Shown one piece after another: positions 55,573 through 63,864 of a DNA stretch of 64,000 nucleotides. A program made the translations under genes and the position numbers. Under the pieces are notes generated by a model. It saw nothing but the letters and a program-made list of their open reading frames with translations, ran no database searches and was not told the origin of the DNA. Numbering within the stretch: the first letter of the stretch is position 1; every line of letters begins with the position of its first letter. Source of the stretch: JANRIG01 sp033765235 (GTDB lineage: Bacteria > Bacteroidota > Bacteroidia > Cytophagales > UBA9547); the NCBI GenBank assembly GCA_033765235.1, contig JANRIG010000023.1:288131-352130 (forward strand), in the 5' to 3' direction.

Positions 55573-57411
55573 TTACCAAATAATTGAATATGAAGCCTTT
55601 GATTGATTGCCTGAGACAGCCAAAGGTAGAATTAACTGTTTGCCACCCGGACTATTTCTCAGAAGTGCTTTGGCACCTGCTTCAAGAATGATGTAGCAAC
55701 CTAAAGTTTCGTCATAATATTTTATGTCATTTATTTTTATAATATTATCTGATTCGTTTATCAAGCAATAATATTTTGATTTGTCATTGCCTACTGTTAT
55801 TTCACGCTTTATACCTAATCCATTATCTGCGGTAGTATATACATCATTCACAGATTTAGCTTCCATATTATATGAAAATCTAACATTACTACTTTCTGTA
55901 TAATATCCTTTGAATGTGACATTCTTGGGATTTATGGTATCAGGCCATGATTGTGCTTCGGTCTCCAATACAGCTAATGAAGGTTTGTTGGCAAATATCA
56001 TTGGGGTGCCCAAGGTTTGTACCTCTCTGCCTCCTCTATCTATCCATGCTTCTGACATGTTTAGAAAATGACCTCTCCAGCATTGTATAAGTGAAAAATT
56101 CAGTGGATTTACAGTAAAATTTACGGAGGTTGGCATGCCTACACTGGCTGCATGGGTCAATATTTTGCCTCTGTGTTTCACAAATGTGCGATATACTTTG
56201 ATATCAGGCGATGTAAGTATCTCCAATTGCAGTGGTTTAGAAGCGGGGGGCAATGCACTGGCAGAATTTATGCCTTGTTTTTTTAGCCCCTGTCCAGAAA
56301 TAAGTATGCCAAATCCGGGGTTGAGCCATGACCAGTTTTTCCAATGTGCAGCATATACTGTATGTGTACCTTTATTAAGATTTTTTGTGCCTATTACTTT
56401 CACATGTTTGTCTACAAATGTGCGTGTCACATAGCCATTGTTTGCTTTTACAAGTGTGTCGCCGTCTACGGCTAGGATGCCTCTGCCGTTCATTTCAAGT
56501 TCAAAGTTATATATCCCGCTATTGGGTAAAGTAATATTTGCAAAATATTCTATGGCATATCCGTCTGTCTTTTCTAAAAAACCGATGTCAATTTTAGGTG
56601 TTTCACCTGTTTTTAGGGGTTTAAAATCCCAAATATTAAATTTCTGGTCAAATTTTTGCTCGTAATATTTATATTTTACATTGCTCACTTCTATTTTCAC
56701 CGATTTATCAAACAAAAAATAGTTCATGTTTTTTATCGCTATAGGGCCATGGTCGCCCTGTATGCGCAGTGGTGCACGCTCTACCTCATTATCTGATATA
56801 GCACCGCGAGTAGGTCCGGGCAGGTTTATATTTTGTTGCACTATTTTATCATTGAGTGTCACGCTTATTATTACCGCATCTTTTATTTTTTTGCCGTTTT
56901 TAAATATTGGGGCTTCAAATACAATTTTCATTTTGTTCCAAGTTCCGGGTATTTTCATGGGGCATGAGAGCGGTGCTACGCCATTGTATCCTTTTTGTCC
57001 GTCGGGTAGGGCTTCATTCCATTGCTCATATATACCTCCGCAATCGCTATGAGTGAATGTACTTTTTGCCCAGCTGTCATAGAGTTGTACTTCATATCTG
57101 CCCATAAGATAAATGCCTGAATTTGAGTTTTTTGGCATCATAAATTCAAACTCCAGCTCCATATCGCCGTGTTCAAATTTTGTGAAAATATCATCATTTT
57201 TGCCTTGTATGGGTTTGTTTACCAATATTCCTGTACCATTGGTGATGCTTATGTCTTGACTTTTGGTGTAGTCACTTGATACACTGCCTGCTACAGTCCA
57301 ATTGGCAGTACTTTGGCTGAAAGCACTCAGGTCATTCATACTGACGGGTACAAATTGTGATACTGCAATAGTGCATGTTAGCGTAAAAAATATAGCTATA
57401 GAATATTTCAT
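55573..57411 (-). CDS. Secreted DUF1080 plus PA14-like protein
   Basis: 612 residues from the ATG at 57411, giving a signal peptide (SIAIFFTLTCTIAVS). The DUF1080 domain (about 20-250) has SNSGIYLMGRYEVQLYD and LRIQGDHGPIAIKNM. A PA14-like segment follows (about 280-395, with FANITLPNSGIYNFEL and VYAAHWKNWSWL), then a C-terminal beta-rich domain. It is probably a periplasmic or surface glycan-acting protein, the partner of the copper/propeller protein downstream. Confidence 0.88.
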   Translation of the reverse strand: MKYSIAIFFTLTCTIAVSQFVPVSMNDLSAFSQSTANWTVAGSVSSDYTKSQDISITNGTGILVNKPIQGKNDDIFTKFEHGDMELEFEFMMPKNSNSGIYLMGRYEVQLYDSWAKSTFTHSDCGGIYEQWNEALPDGQKGYNGVAPLSCPMKIPGTWNKMKIVFEAPIFKNGKKIKDAVIISVTLNDKIVQQNINLPGPTRGAISDNEVERAPLRIQGDHGPIAIKNMNYFLFDKSVKIEVSNVKYKYYEQKFDQKFNIWDFKPLKTGETPKIDIGFLEKTDGYAIEYFANITLPNSGIYNFELEMNGRGILAVDGDTLVKANNGYVTRTFVDKHVKVIGTKNLNKGTHTVYAAHWKNWSWLNPGFGILISGQGLKKQGINSASALPPASKPLQLEILTSPDIKVYRTFVKHRGKILTHAASVGMPTSVNFTVNPLNFSLIQCWRGHFLNMSEAWIDRGGREVQTLGTPMIFANKPSLAVLETEAQSWPDTINPKNVTFKGYYTESSNVRFSYNMEAKSVNDVYTTADNGLGIKREITVGNDKSKYYCLINESDNIIKINDIKYYDETLGCYIILEAGAKALLRNSPGGKQLILPLAVSGNQSKASYSIIW

Positions 57412-57552
57412 TATTATATTTTCTAAAAGTAAAAACTGTGGCAATATTACTACATAAAATATGAATATTATAAGTTTTTTATGGAAATATTATGAATATA
57501 TATGCTTTGAGGTGTAAAAAACTTGTGTTATTTTTTGGATGATTGATTGCAT

Positions 57553-57626
57553 TCGTCACTGCGAGCTTAGTGAAGCAGTATCAAAATGAAAAGGAAATGG
57601 ATTAGTTTGCTTCGTGCCTTGCAATG
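57553..57626. repeat. Degenerate palindromic intergenic repeat
   Basis: Opens with TCGTCACTGCGAGC (57553-57566) and GAAGCA, and closes with TTGCTTCGTGCCTTGCAATG (57607-57626). These are diverged arms of the interspersed palindrome CGTCATTGCGAGC ... GCTTCGTGCCTCGCAATGACG seen in Bacteroidota genomes. The arms are imperfect, indicating an old, decayed copy. Confidence 0.7.
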
Positions 57627-57633
57627 TATTATA

Positions 57634-57660
57634 TTTGACAACTATCAAAAAGTTGTCAAA
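57634..57660. repeat. Interspersed stem-loop repeat, perfect copy
   Basis: TTTGACAACT (57634-57643) and AGTTGTCAAA (57651-57660) form a perfect 10-bp stem with loop ATCAAAA. A one-mismatch copy lies at 53372-53398. Both sit next to arms of the palindromic repeat, so they may travel together. Confidence 0.8.
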
Positions 57661-57763
57661 TATTGTTTGTGTAAAATATTTCACAATTCCAAATGATGAA
57701 ATGGGATTCTTGTTAAAAATGTTAAACGAAAAGTCATAATTACCTGACAAAATTTCAGGATAT

Positions 57764-57771
57764 TAATTTTG
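57764..57771 (+). promoter_or_regulatory. Possible -7 promoter element for gldA
   Basis: TAATTTTG fits TANNTTTG, 62 bp before the gldA ATG; no -33 element is clear. Confidence 0.3.
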
Positions 57772-57833
57772 GCATATTCATTGCGGGGTATAGTTTGCGT
57801 TTTTACACGATTATTACCTATTAATTAAATACT

Positions 57834-58763
57834 ATGAACATAGCCGTTCAAAACCTTACCAAAACATACGGATATCAATATGCCGTGAACAATATATCAT
57901 TTAATGTAAATAAAGGTGAAATATTAGGATTTTTGGGTCCTAATGGTGCTGGCAAAACCACCACTATGAAAATGATAACGGGGTACATAGGCATTGGCAC
58001 AGGAGAAATACTCATAGGCGACAAATCTATCAAAGACTTTCCTGATGACCTCAAAAAAAATATAGGGTACTTGCCCGAGCACAACCCGTTGTACTTGGAT
58101 ATGCCGGTGATAGACTATTTGTCGTTTTGTGCCAAACTGCAAGGAGTGACAGGTAGTAAAAATGATGAAAGAGTACGCAAAATGGTAAAAGATTGTGGAC
58201 TGAATGCCGAAAAGCACAAAAAAATAGGGGAATTGTCCAAAGGCTACCGCCAGCGTGTAGGGCTTGCCCAAGCTATGATACATGACCCTGAAATATTGAT
58301 ACTTGATGAACCTACTACAGGTCTGGATCCTAATCAAATAGTAGAAATTAGGCAGCTCATTAAAGAACTTGGCAAAGAAAAAACAGTGATATTGAGCACA
58401 CATATATTGCCTGAAGTAGAAGCTACCTGCGACCGTATACTTATCATCAACAAAGGCAGAATAGTAGCAGACGGCACCCCTGAGACACTCAGAAGACAAT
58501 CTCAAGGCAGCGAAATTGTGAGGGTGATAATAGAAGATGGTGCAGCCAATGACATATCTGAAAGTCTTAAAAACCTGTCCTCAGTATCGTCTGCAGTACT
58601 GATTGATGCTCAAAATCAATTATTTGAAATACATAGTAAAGAGGGGATGAGCTCACGCAGAGAGGTGTTTTACCTTTGCAAAAATAATAATTGGGTCATT
58701 ACCCAAATGATACCTGTGGAAACTCGCCTCGAAGATATATTCAGAAACTTAACTTTAAATTGA
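57834..58763 (+). CDS. gldA: Gliding motility ABC transporter ATP-binding protein GldA
   Basis: 309 residues. Walker A GPNGAGKTT at 35-43, signature ELSKGYRQRVGLAQAM, Walker B LILDEPTTGLDPNQ and switch ILSTHILPEVEAT. The C-terminal 80 residues and the YLPEHNPLYLDMPV segment match GldA/multidrug-type ATPases. It is followed 28 bp later by gldF and then gldG, which settles the assignment. GldAFG is needed for gliding in flavobacteria, although exact cargo is unknown. Confidence 0.92.
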   Translation: MNIAVQNLTKTYGYQYAVNNISFNVNKGEILGFLGPNGAGKTTTMKMITGYIGIGTGEILIGDKSIKDFPDDLKKNIGYLPEHNPLYLDMPVIDYLSFCAKLQGVTGSKNDERVRKMVKDCGLNAEKHKKIGELSKGYRQRVGLAQAMIHDPEILILDEPTTGLDPNQIVEIRQLIKELGKEKTVILSTHILPEVEATCDRILIINKGRIVADGTPETLRRQSQGSEIVRVIIEDGAANDISESLKNLSSVSSAVLIDAQNQLFEIHSKEGMSSRREVFYLCKNNNWVITQMIPVETRLEDIFRNLTLN

Positions 58764-58791
58764 TATAATTCATTACCTAAATAATATAATA

Positions 58792-59511
58792 ATGACTAAA
58801 ATACTTATCATAGCTCAGCGCGAACTGGAGTCATTTTTTGACTCTCTCATAGCCTACGTCATGCTTGCACTTTTTTTAGGCTTTAGTGGTTTTTTCACAT
58901 GGCTGTACGGGGCAGATATATTTTTGGTTGGCCAAGCCAGCCTTAGAGTGTTTTTTTCTATTGCCTATTGGACATTGTTTTTCTTTATACCTGCCATCAC
59001 CATGAAACTGCTGGCAGAAGAAAACAAATCAGGCACTATAGAGCTATTGCTTACCAAAGCAGTGTCGGACAGAGAGGTGATATTGGGTAAGTTTTTATCC
59101 GCATTTGCACTCATATTTATTGCACTCCTGTTTACACTGCCATATATATTTACAGTAGCTTTCATCGGAAACCTTGACCTTGGCGAAACAATTTGTGGAT
59201 ATTTGGGCTTACTTTTGTTAAGTGCTGCATACATAAGTATAGGTATATATGCAAGCTCTGTGACCTCTAACCAGATAGTAGCATTCCTTACCTCATTATT
59301 TGCAGGCTTGTTTTTCCAAATTATTTTTGATGTATTGGCAGGCAATTTTACAGGATTTATAGGTCAAATATTACAATTTCTGAGTCTATCAGCTCATTTT
59401 GAAAGCATATCGCGCGGAGTGCTTGACTCCAAAGACATTATATATTTTGCGAGTATCACTATTTTGGGTCTATATTTCTCAGAATTAGCACTTTATAAAC
59501 GCAAAAACTAA
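58792..59511 (+). CDS. gldF: Gliding motility ABC transporter permease GldF
   Basis: 239 residues with six membrane helices, an ABC-2 type permease. ELESFFDSLIAYVMLALFLG and EENKSGTIELLLTKAVSDRE are the family's conserved segments. It lies between gldA and gldG. Confidence 0.92.
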   Translation: MTKILIIAQRELESFFDSLIAYVMLALFLGFSGFFTWLYGADIFLVGQASLRVFFSIAYWTLFFFIPAITMKLLAEENKSGTIELLLTKAVSDREVILGKFLSAFALIFIALLFTLPYIFTVAFIGNLDLGETICGYLGLLLLSAAYISIGIYASSVTSNQIVAFLTSLFAGLFFQIIFDVLAGNFTGFIGQILQFLSLSAHFESISRGVLDSKDIIYFASITILGLYFSELALYKRKN

Positions 59512-59541
59512 CCTTTATATCATCAAACCATATTTATTAAT

Positions 59542-61053
59542 ATGAAAAACAAAATTTTGATATTATCCTCTGCCATAGTAGTGATATTCATCCTTATCAA
59601 TATTCTTTCAGACGACTACTATTTTCGCATAGACCTCACCAAAGATGGCAACTACACCCTAAGCGATGCTACCAAAAATATGCTCAAAAATCTTGACCAA
59701 CCTGTGACAGTGAAGGCATATTTCTCAGAAAATCTTCCTCCTGATATTGCCAAAGCACGCCGCGATTTTAAGGAATTATTGATAGAATATGGCAGAGTAT
59801 CGGACGGAAATGTGGTGTATGAGTTTATTAACCCCAACGAAAAAGAAGACAAAGAGCGCGAGGCCCTTGAGAATGGCATACAACCCGTAATGATAAATGT
59901 GCGTGAAAAAGACCAAATGAAACAGCAAAAAGCATACTTAGGTGCCATTGTGAAAATGGGTACTCAAAAAGATGTGATACCCTTTATGCAACCGGGGGGT
60001 GCGCTCGAATACTCACTCTCTACCTCCATAAAAAAAGTGAGTGTGACTGATAAACCTACATTAGGGTTTTTGCAAGGTCATGGCGAGCCCTCACTTCAAG
60101 AACTGTCGCAGCTTATGGCACAACTTAGCATACTCTATGATGTGCAACCGGTAAATGTAAATGACACCACACCCATTGCTCAAAATATAAAAACATTGGT
60201 TATCATACGACCTACTGACAGTATACCTATGAGTCACTTGATAAAAATAGAGCAGTACGTAGCCGGTGGTGGCAAGCTGGCAATAGCCATACAAAGGGTG
60301 AAAGGCAATCTGCAGAATGCTACAGGAGCAGCCCTAAACACCGGATTGGAAAACTATTTAATGTCAAAAAATATTATAATTGATGAAAATTTTGTGGTAG
60401 ATGCTCAATGTGGTGCTGTCACCGTGCAGCAGCAGCAAGGCTTTTTTAACTTTGCCTCACAAGTACAATTTCCATACTTCCCCATCATTACCAACTTTGC
60501 AGACCACCCTGTGGTAAAGGGTCTGGAGTCTGTATTTTTGCCATTTGCCTCCGAAATCCGCTACAAAGGTGACTCATCTATAAAGTTTGTGCCATTAGCG
60601 TTTACATCAGACAAATCAGGGGTGAACCGTGCGCCGCTATATTTCAACATAGAAAAACAATGGACTGAGGGCGACTTCCCTATGAGCAAACAAGTAGTGG
60701 CAGCAGCTTTGGAGGGCAACATAGCTGGGGCAAAAACTAAAATTGTAGTGATAGCCAACGGCGACTTTTGTGTAAGTGGTGGGCGTGATAGCAGGCAGCA
60801 ACTACAACCCGACAATGTGAATCTCATGGCAAATGCTATAGACTGGCTATCTGATGATACAGGCTTGATAACTCTACGTACCAAAGGTGCATCATCAAGA
60901 CCTATAAACCAAATGGAGGACAGCACCAAATCATTGCTCAAATATCTTAACTTTTTCATTCCCATAGCATTGGTGATAGGCTACGGTGTGTATAGGTCTC
61001 AGTGGCGCAAAAGCCAGCGCATAAGGCGCATGGAAGAAAACTATGTGGGTTAA
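59542..61053 (+). CDS. gldG: Gliding motility ABC transporter accessory protein GldG
   Basis: 503 residues. N-terminal helix (about 5-20), large periplasmic ABC-type_uncharacterised domain (about 25-460, with RIDLTKDGNYTLSDATKNML and LGFLQGHGEPSLQEL), and a C-terminal helix (LNFFIPIALVIGYGVYR, about 470-486). Follows gldF by 30 bp. It is probably the membrane partner of the GldAF transporter. Confidence 0.92.
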   Translation: MKNKILILSSAIVVIFILINILSDDYYFRIDLTKDGNYTLSDATKNMLKNLDQPVTVKAYFSENLPPDIAKARRDFKELLIEYGRVSDGNVVYEFINPNEKEDKEREALENGIQPVMINVREKDQMKQQKAYLGAIVKMGTQKDVIPFMQPGGALEYSLSTSIKKVSVTDKPTLGFLQGHGEPSLQELSQLMAQLSILYDVQPVNVNDTTPIAQNIKTLVIIRPTDSIPMSHLIKIEQYVAGGGKLAIAIQRVKGNLQNATGAALNTGLENYLMSKNIIIDENFVVDAQCGAVTVQQQQGFFNFASQVQFPYFPIITNFADHPVVKGLESVFLPFASEIRYKGDSSIKFVPLAFTSDKSGVNRAPLYFNIEKQWTEGDFPMSKQVVAAALEGNIAGAKTKIVVIANGDFCVSGGRDSRQQLQPDNVNLMANAIDWLSDDTGLITLRTKGASSRPINQMEDSTKSLLKYLNFFIPIALVIGYGVYRSQWRKSQRIRRMEENYVG

Positions 61054-61073
61054 TGAATATATTATTTCTTGAA

Positions 61074-61096
61074 TGCTGATTAATACCAAATCAGCA
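61074..61096. terminator. Possible hairpin between convergent gldG and pheS
   Basis: TGCTGAT (61074-61080) pairs with ATCAGCA (61090-61096), 9-nt loop. No T run, so a true terminator is not proven. Confidence 0.35.
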
Positions 61097-61150
61097 GCGC
61101 AAACCTTCAAGGAAAACTTAACGGTTTTATGAATGACATGTATAGAAAGC

Positions 61151-62164
61151 TTAAAACTGCCTTAAAAATCGTACATCATTTTCAGAAAAAAGCCTCAAAT
61201 CATTGATTTGATACTTGAGCATAGTGATGCGCTCTATGCCCATGCCAAATGCAAAGCCTGTATATTTTACCGGGTCTATACCGGTATTTGTGAATACATT
61301 AGGATCTATCATGCCCGAGCCGCCTATCTCTACCCAGCCACTGTGCTTGCATATATTGCACCCGCTGCCTCCGCAAATATGACATGATATGTCTATCTCT
61401 GCACTTGGTTCTGTAAATGGGAAAAATGATGGTCGAAATCTTATTTTGGTATGGCTGCCAAACATTTCTTTGGCGAAGTAATATAGTGTGTTTTTCAAAT
61501 CTTTGAAACTTACATTTTCATTCACATAAAAACCTTCTAGTTGGTGAAAAAAGCAATGTGCACGCGCAGATATTGCTTCATTTCTATATACCCTGCCCGG
61601 AGCCAATGTGCGAATGGGAGGCTTTTGATTTTCAAATACCCGTACCTGTACCGAGGAGGTGTGTGTGCGCAAAGTAATGTCAGGATTGGAATGTACAAAA
61701 AATGTGTCTTGCATATCTCTGGCCGGATGGTTTGGAGCAAAATTGAGTGCCGAAAAGTTGTGGTGGTCATCTTCAATCTCAGGACCCTCAGACACATTAA
61801 AACCTATAGACTGAAATATCTCTATCATTTCGTGCTTAATAATAGATATTGGATGCCTGCTGCCCAATAAGTGTGGAATATTGGGTAGCGAATAGTCAAA
61901 GTCTGAGTTTTCTTTAAGGGTATCTTTAACTTGAATATTATTTTGAATAGTTTCTAATATCTGCTCTGCTTGTATTTTGAGTTTGTTTATTTGGGCACCA
62001 TATATTTTTTTTTCATCGGGAGTCATTGTTTTGAGCTCATCAAAGAGCAATGAAATTTTGCCTTTTTTGCTAAGATATTGTATTCTGAACAAGTCAGCGT
62101 CTGGTGCATTGGTTAAGTCTGTCGCATTTAATTCGGCAGATATGTCTTCTATGTTATTTTTCAT
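61151..62164 (-). CDS. pheS: Phenylalanyl-tRNA synthetase alpha subunit
   Basis: 337 residues, standard length. An N-terminal coiled coil (1-90), then class II motifs: motif 1 near [15 protein letters not shown], motif 2 [13 protein letters not shown] and motif 3 [14 protein letters not shown]. It charges tRNA-Phe with the beta subunit (PheT), not present here. Last gene of a four-gene minus-strand operon. Confidence 0.97.
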   Translation of the reverse strand: MKNNIEDISAELNATDLTNAPDADLFRIQYLSKKGKISLLFDELKTMTPDEKKIYGAQINKLKIQAEQILETIQNNIQVKDTLKENSDFDYSLPNIPHLLGSRHPISIIKHEMIEIFQSIGFNVSEGPEIEDDHHNFSALNFAPNHPARDMQDTFFVHSNPDITLRTHTSSVQVRVFENQKPPIRTLAPGRVYRNEAISARAHCFFHQLEGFYVNENVSFKDLKNTLYYFAKEMFGSHTKIRFRPSFFPFTEPSAEIDISCHICGGSGCNICKHSGWVEIGGSGMIDPNVFTNTGIDPVKYTGFAFGMGIERITMLKYQINDLRLFSENDVRFLRQF

Positions 62165-62184
62165 GGCAATTTTAATTAATAATA

Positions 62185-62706
62185 CTAAAATGTAGATTTA
62201 ATATCTCTGAATAGGTGGTTAGAAAATGGAATGAGCCATGTAAATAATGACATGCCACGAGGAGGTATTTTGCTCAAAAAATCATATATCACAGCACCAT
62301 CGGTGTAGGGCAATACCCATTCAAAATTAGATATTTTGATTAACCATACCAACACCCCTGTGATGAAAGCCCACATAAGCACTCCTATGATAGCACCTGC
62401 TGTATTGTCTAATGTGCCTGCAAATATGCTGAACGACAAGGTTTGCTTAAGAGCCATTCCCAATAAATATACACCTGTGTATATGGCCAAAAATATGAGC
62501 ATAAACGCAACAAATGGCAGTAAATCAGGCATTTGAGAAAATGAACTTTGCAACATTTTTATCCCCATTTGTAATAGTTTGAAGGCTCCTATGGTGCCTA
62601 ATGCTATAGCTAATAAGGTAAATACTGTCATTACAAACCCTTTTTTGTATCCGTCATAGGCTCCGTATATGAGGGGTATTAGTAATATAAAATCAATCGG
62701 TTTCAT
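62185..62706 (-). CDS. CvpA family membrane protein
   Basis: 173 residues with four membrane helices (about 5-30, 30-46, 62-85, 103-125). [20 protein letters not shown] is the usual CvpA start. CvpA in E. coli is tied to colicin V production and other membrane roles. It overlaps the upstream barrel-protein gene by 14 nt, and pheS follows after 20 bp. Confidence 0.85.
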   Translation of the reverse strand: MKPIDFILLIPLIYGAYDGYKKGFVMTVFTLLAIALGTIGAFKLLQMGIKMLQSSFSQMPDLLPFVAFMLIFLAIYTGVYLLGMALKQTLSFSIFAGTLDNTAGAIIGVLMWAFITGVLVWLIKISNFEWVLPYTDGAVIYDFLSKIPPRGMSLFTWLIPFSNHLFRDIKSTF

Positions 62707-63421
62707 TCAATATTGTTTTGTTTTTTTCATAAATATTAATAAATATATGTGCACTTATGGTATTGGTGTAGTATGATACACTGCTCAAGCCTTGAGGTTG
62801 TATAATGTTTGTAAAAGGGTTGTAAAACCTATAGGTGATTTGTACCGTTGCTAATGGCATACTGTAGCCCAACCCGGCTCCAAGTAATATGCCAAACTGT
62901 AATGGATTTGTTTGCTTATATTGTGTGTCAGGTTCATAATTAAAATATGAAAAATTGTATCTGCGTTCAGTGTCATATTGCTCGTCTGATCCAAAAGCAA
63001 AACCCACTTGTACCCCTTCTTGTAATATAATTTTGAAACGGCTGTTGAGCAGCTCAAAATGTGCCAGCAATGGTGCAGAAAGGTTATGTATATTTCTTAT
63101 ATATGCAAGAGGCTTATTATCATACATAGTAGTGGTAGAAATATTAAGCCCAGTTTTGTGATAGTTGAGTTCTATGTGGATGCCTAAGTTTTTGTGGGTT
63201 TTGTGCTGTATGACTACTCCAAATCCCACACTTGACACAGAATTGTATGTATATTTTGGCAATGGTACACTGGTGAATGGAGAGGTTACATTTCCCATGC
63301 CCATAGTTAAATTACTTACAGTCAACCCTATCTTTAAAGATTTTTGAGCATATATATCATTATGGTGTGCAGCCACAGATGTAAATATTAGCGCAGCAAT
63401 AATTGTCTTAACCTTAGCCAA
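62693..63421 (-). CDS. Outer-membrane beta-barrel protein, PorT-like
   Basis: 242 residues, TTG start at 63421. Signal peptide (KTIIAALIFTSVAAHHNDIYAQ) and a chain of amphipathic beta strands ending IFINIY, typical of an 8-stranded barrel of the PorT/OmpA-like group. PorT proper is a T9SS component, but the similarity here is only of class. Start overlaps the yqeY stop by 8 nt. Confidence 0.78.
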   Translation of the reverse strand: MAKVKTIIAALIFTSVAAHHNDIYAQKSLKIGLTVSNLTMGMGNVTSPFTSVPLPKYTYNSVSSVGFGVVIQHKTHKNLGIHIELNYHKTGLNISTTTMYDNKPLAYIRNIHNLSAPLLAHFELLNSRFKIILQEGVQVGFAFGSDEQYDTERRYNFSYFNYEPDTQYKQTNPLQFGILLGAGLGYSMPLATVQITYRFYNPFTNIIQPQGLSSVSYYTNTISAHIFINIYEKNKTILNETD

Positions 63422-63863
63422 GCAGATTTTTTGCCAAAGTGGATATCAATTTGCCATCTGCCATGCCTGCCAACTCTTTGGAGGCTACTGCCATTACTTT
63501 GCCTAAATCCGATGGTCCGGCAGCACCTACATTTTTGATAATTACTTGGAGCTTTTGCTTTACCTCATCTTCGCTGAGCTGCTTGGGCAAAAATTTTTCT
63601 ATAATTATCAGTTCTTTCTCTTCTGCATCAGCAAGGTCGTTTCTGTTATTTGCACGAAAGGTTTCTAACGATTCTTTTCTTTGTTTGGCAGCTTTAGTCA
63701 GTAGCTTTATTTCAGTGTCTGTGCTTAGCTCGCCCTGTTGCCCTTCTGCGGTTTCTGCCAATAGTATCATAGATTTTATACCGCGTAGTGCACGTAGTGC
63801 ATCTTGGTCTTTGGCTTTCATGGCTTCTTTTATTTCGGCATCTATTTTTATTTTTAGCGACAT
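63414..63863 (-). CDS. GatB/YqeY domain protein
   Basis: 149 residues, a full YqeY-type protein: SLKIKIDAEIKEAMKAKD, KQRKESLETFR, FLPKQLSEDEVKQKLQ and DLGKVMAVASKELAG. YqeY resembles the tail of GatB and is thought to bind tRNA; role unclear. Its ATG at 63863 is preceded directly by a 7-bp tandem repeat, so its untranslated leader or promoter lies in the repeat. It begins the yqeY-barrel-cvpA-pheS operon. Confidence 0.93.
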   Translation of the reverse strand: MSLKIKIDAEIKEAMKAKDQDALRALRGIKSMILLAETAEGQQGELSTDTEIKLLTKAAKQRKESLETFRANNRNDLADAEEKELIIIEKFLPKQLSEDEVKQKLQVIIKNVGAAGPSDLGKVMAVASKELAGMADGKLISTLAKNLLG

Positions 63864-63864
63864 C

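Larger units (their letters stand above)
57412..57833. other. 422-bp intergenic region, no gene
   Basis: Between the DUF1080/PA14 gene and gldA. It holds a degenerate palindromic repeat, a perfect stem-loop repeat and a possible -7 box TAATTTTG at 57764-57771. No gene or RNA is recognised. Confidence 0.8.
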
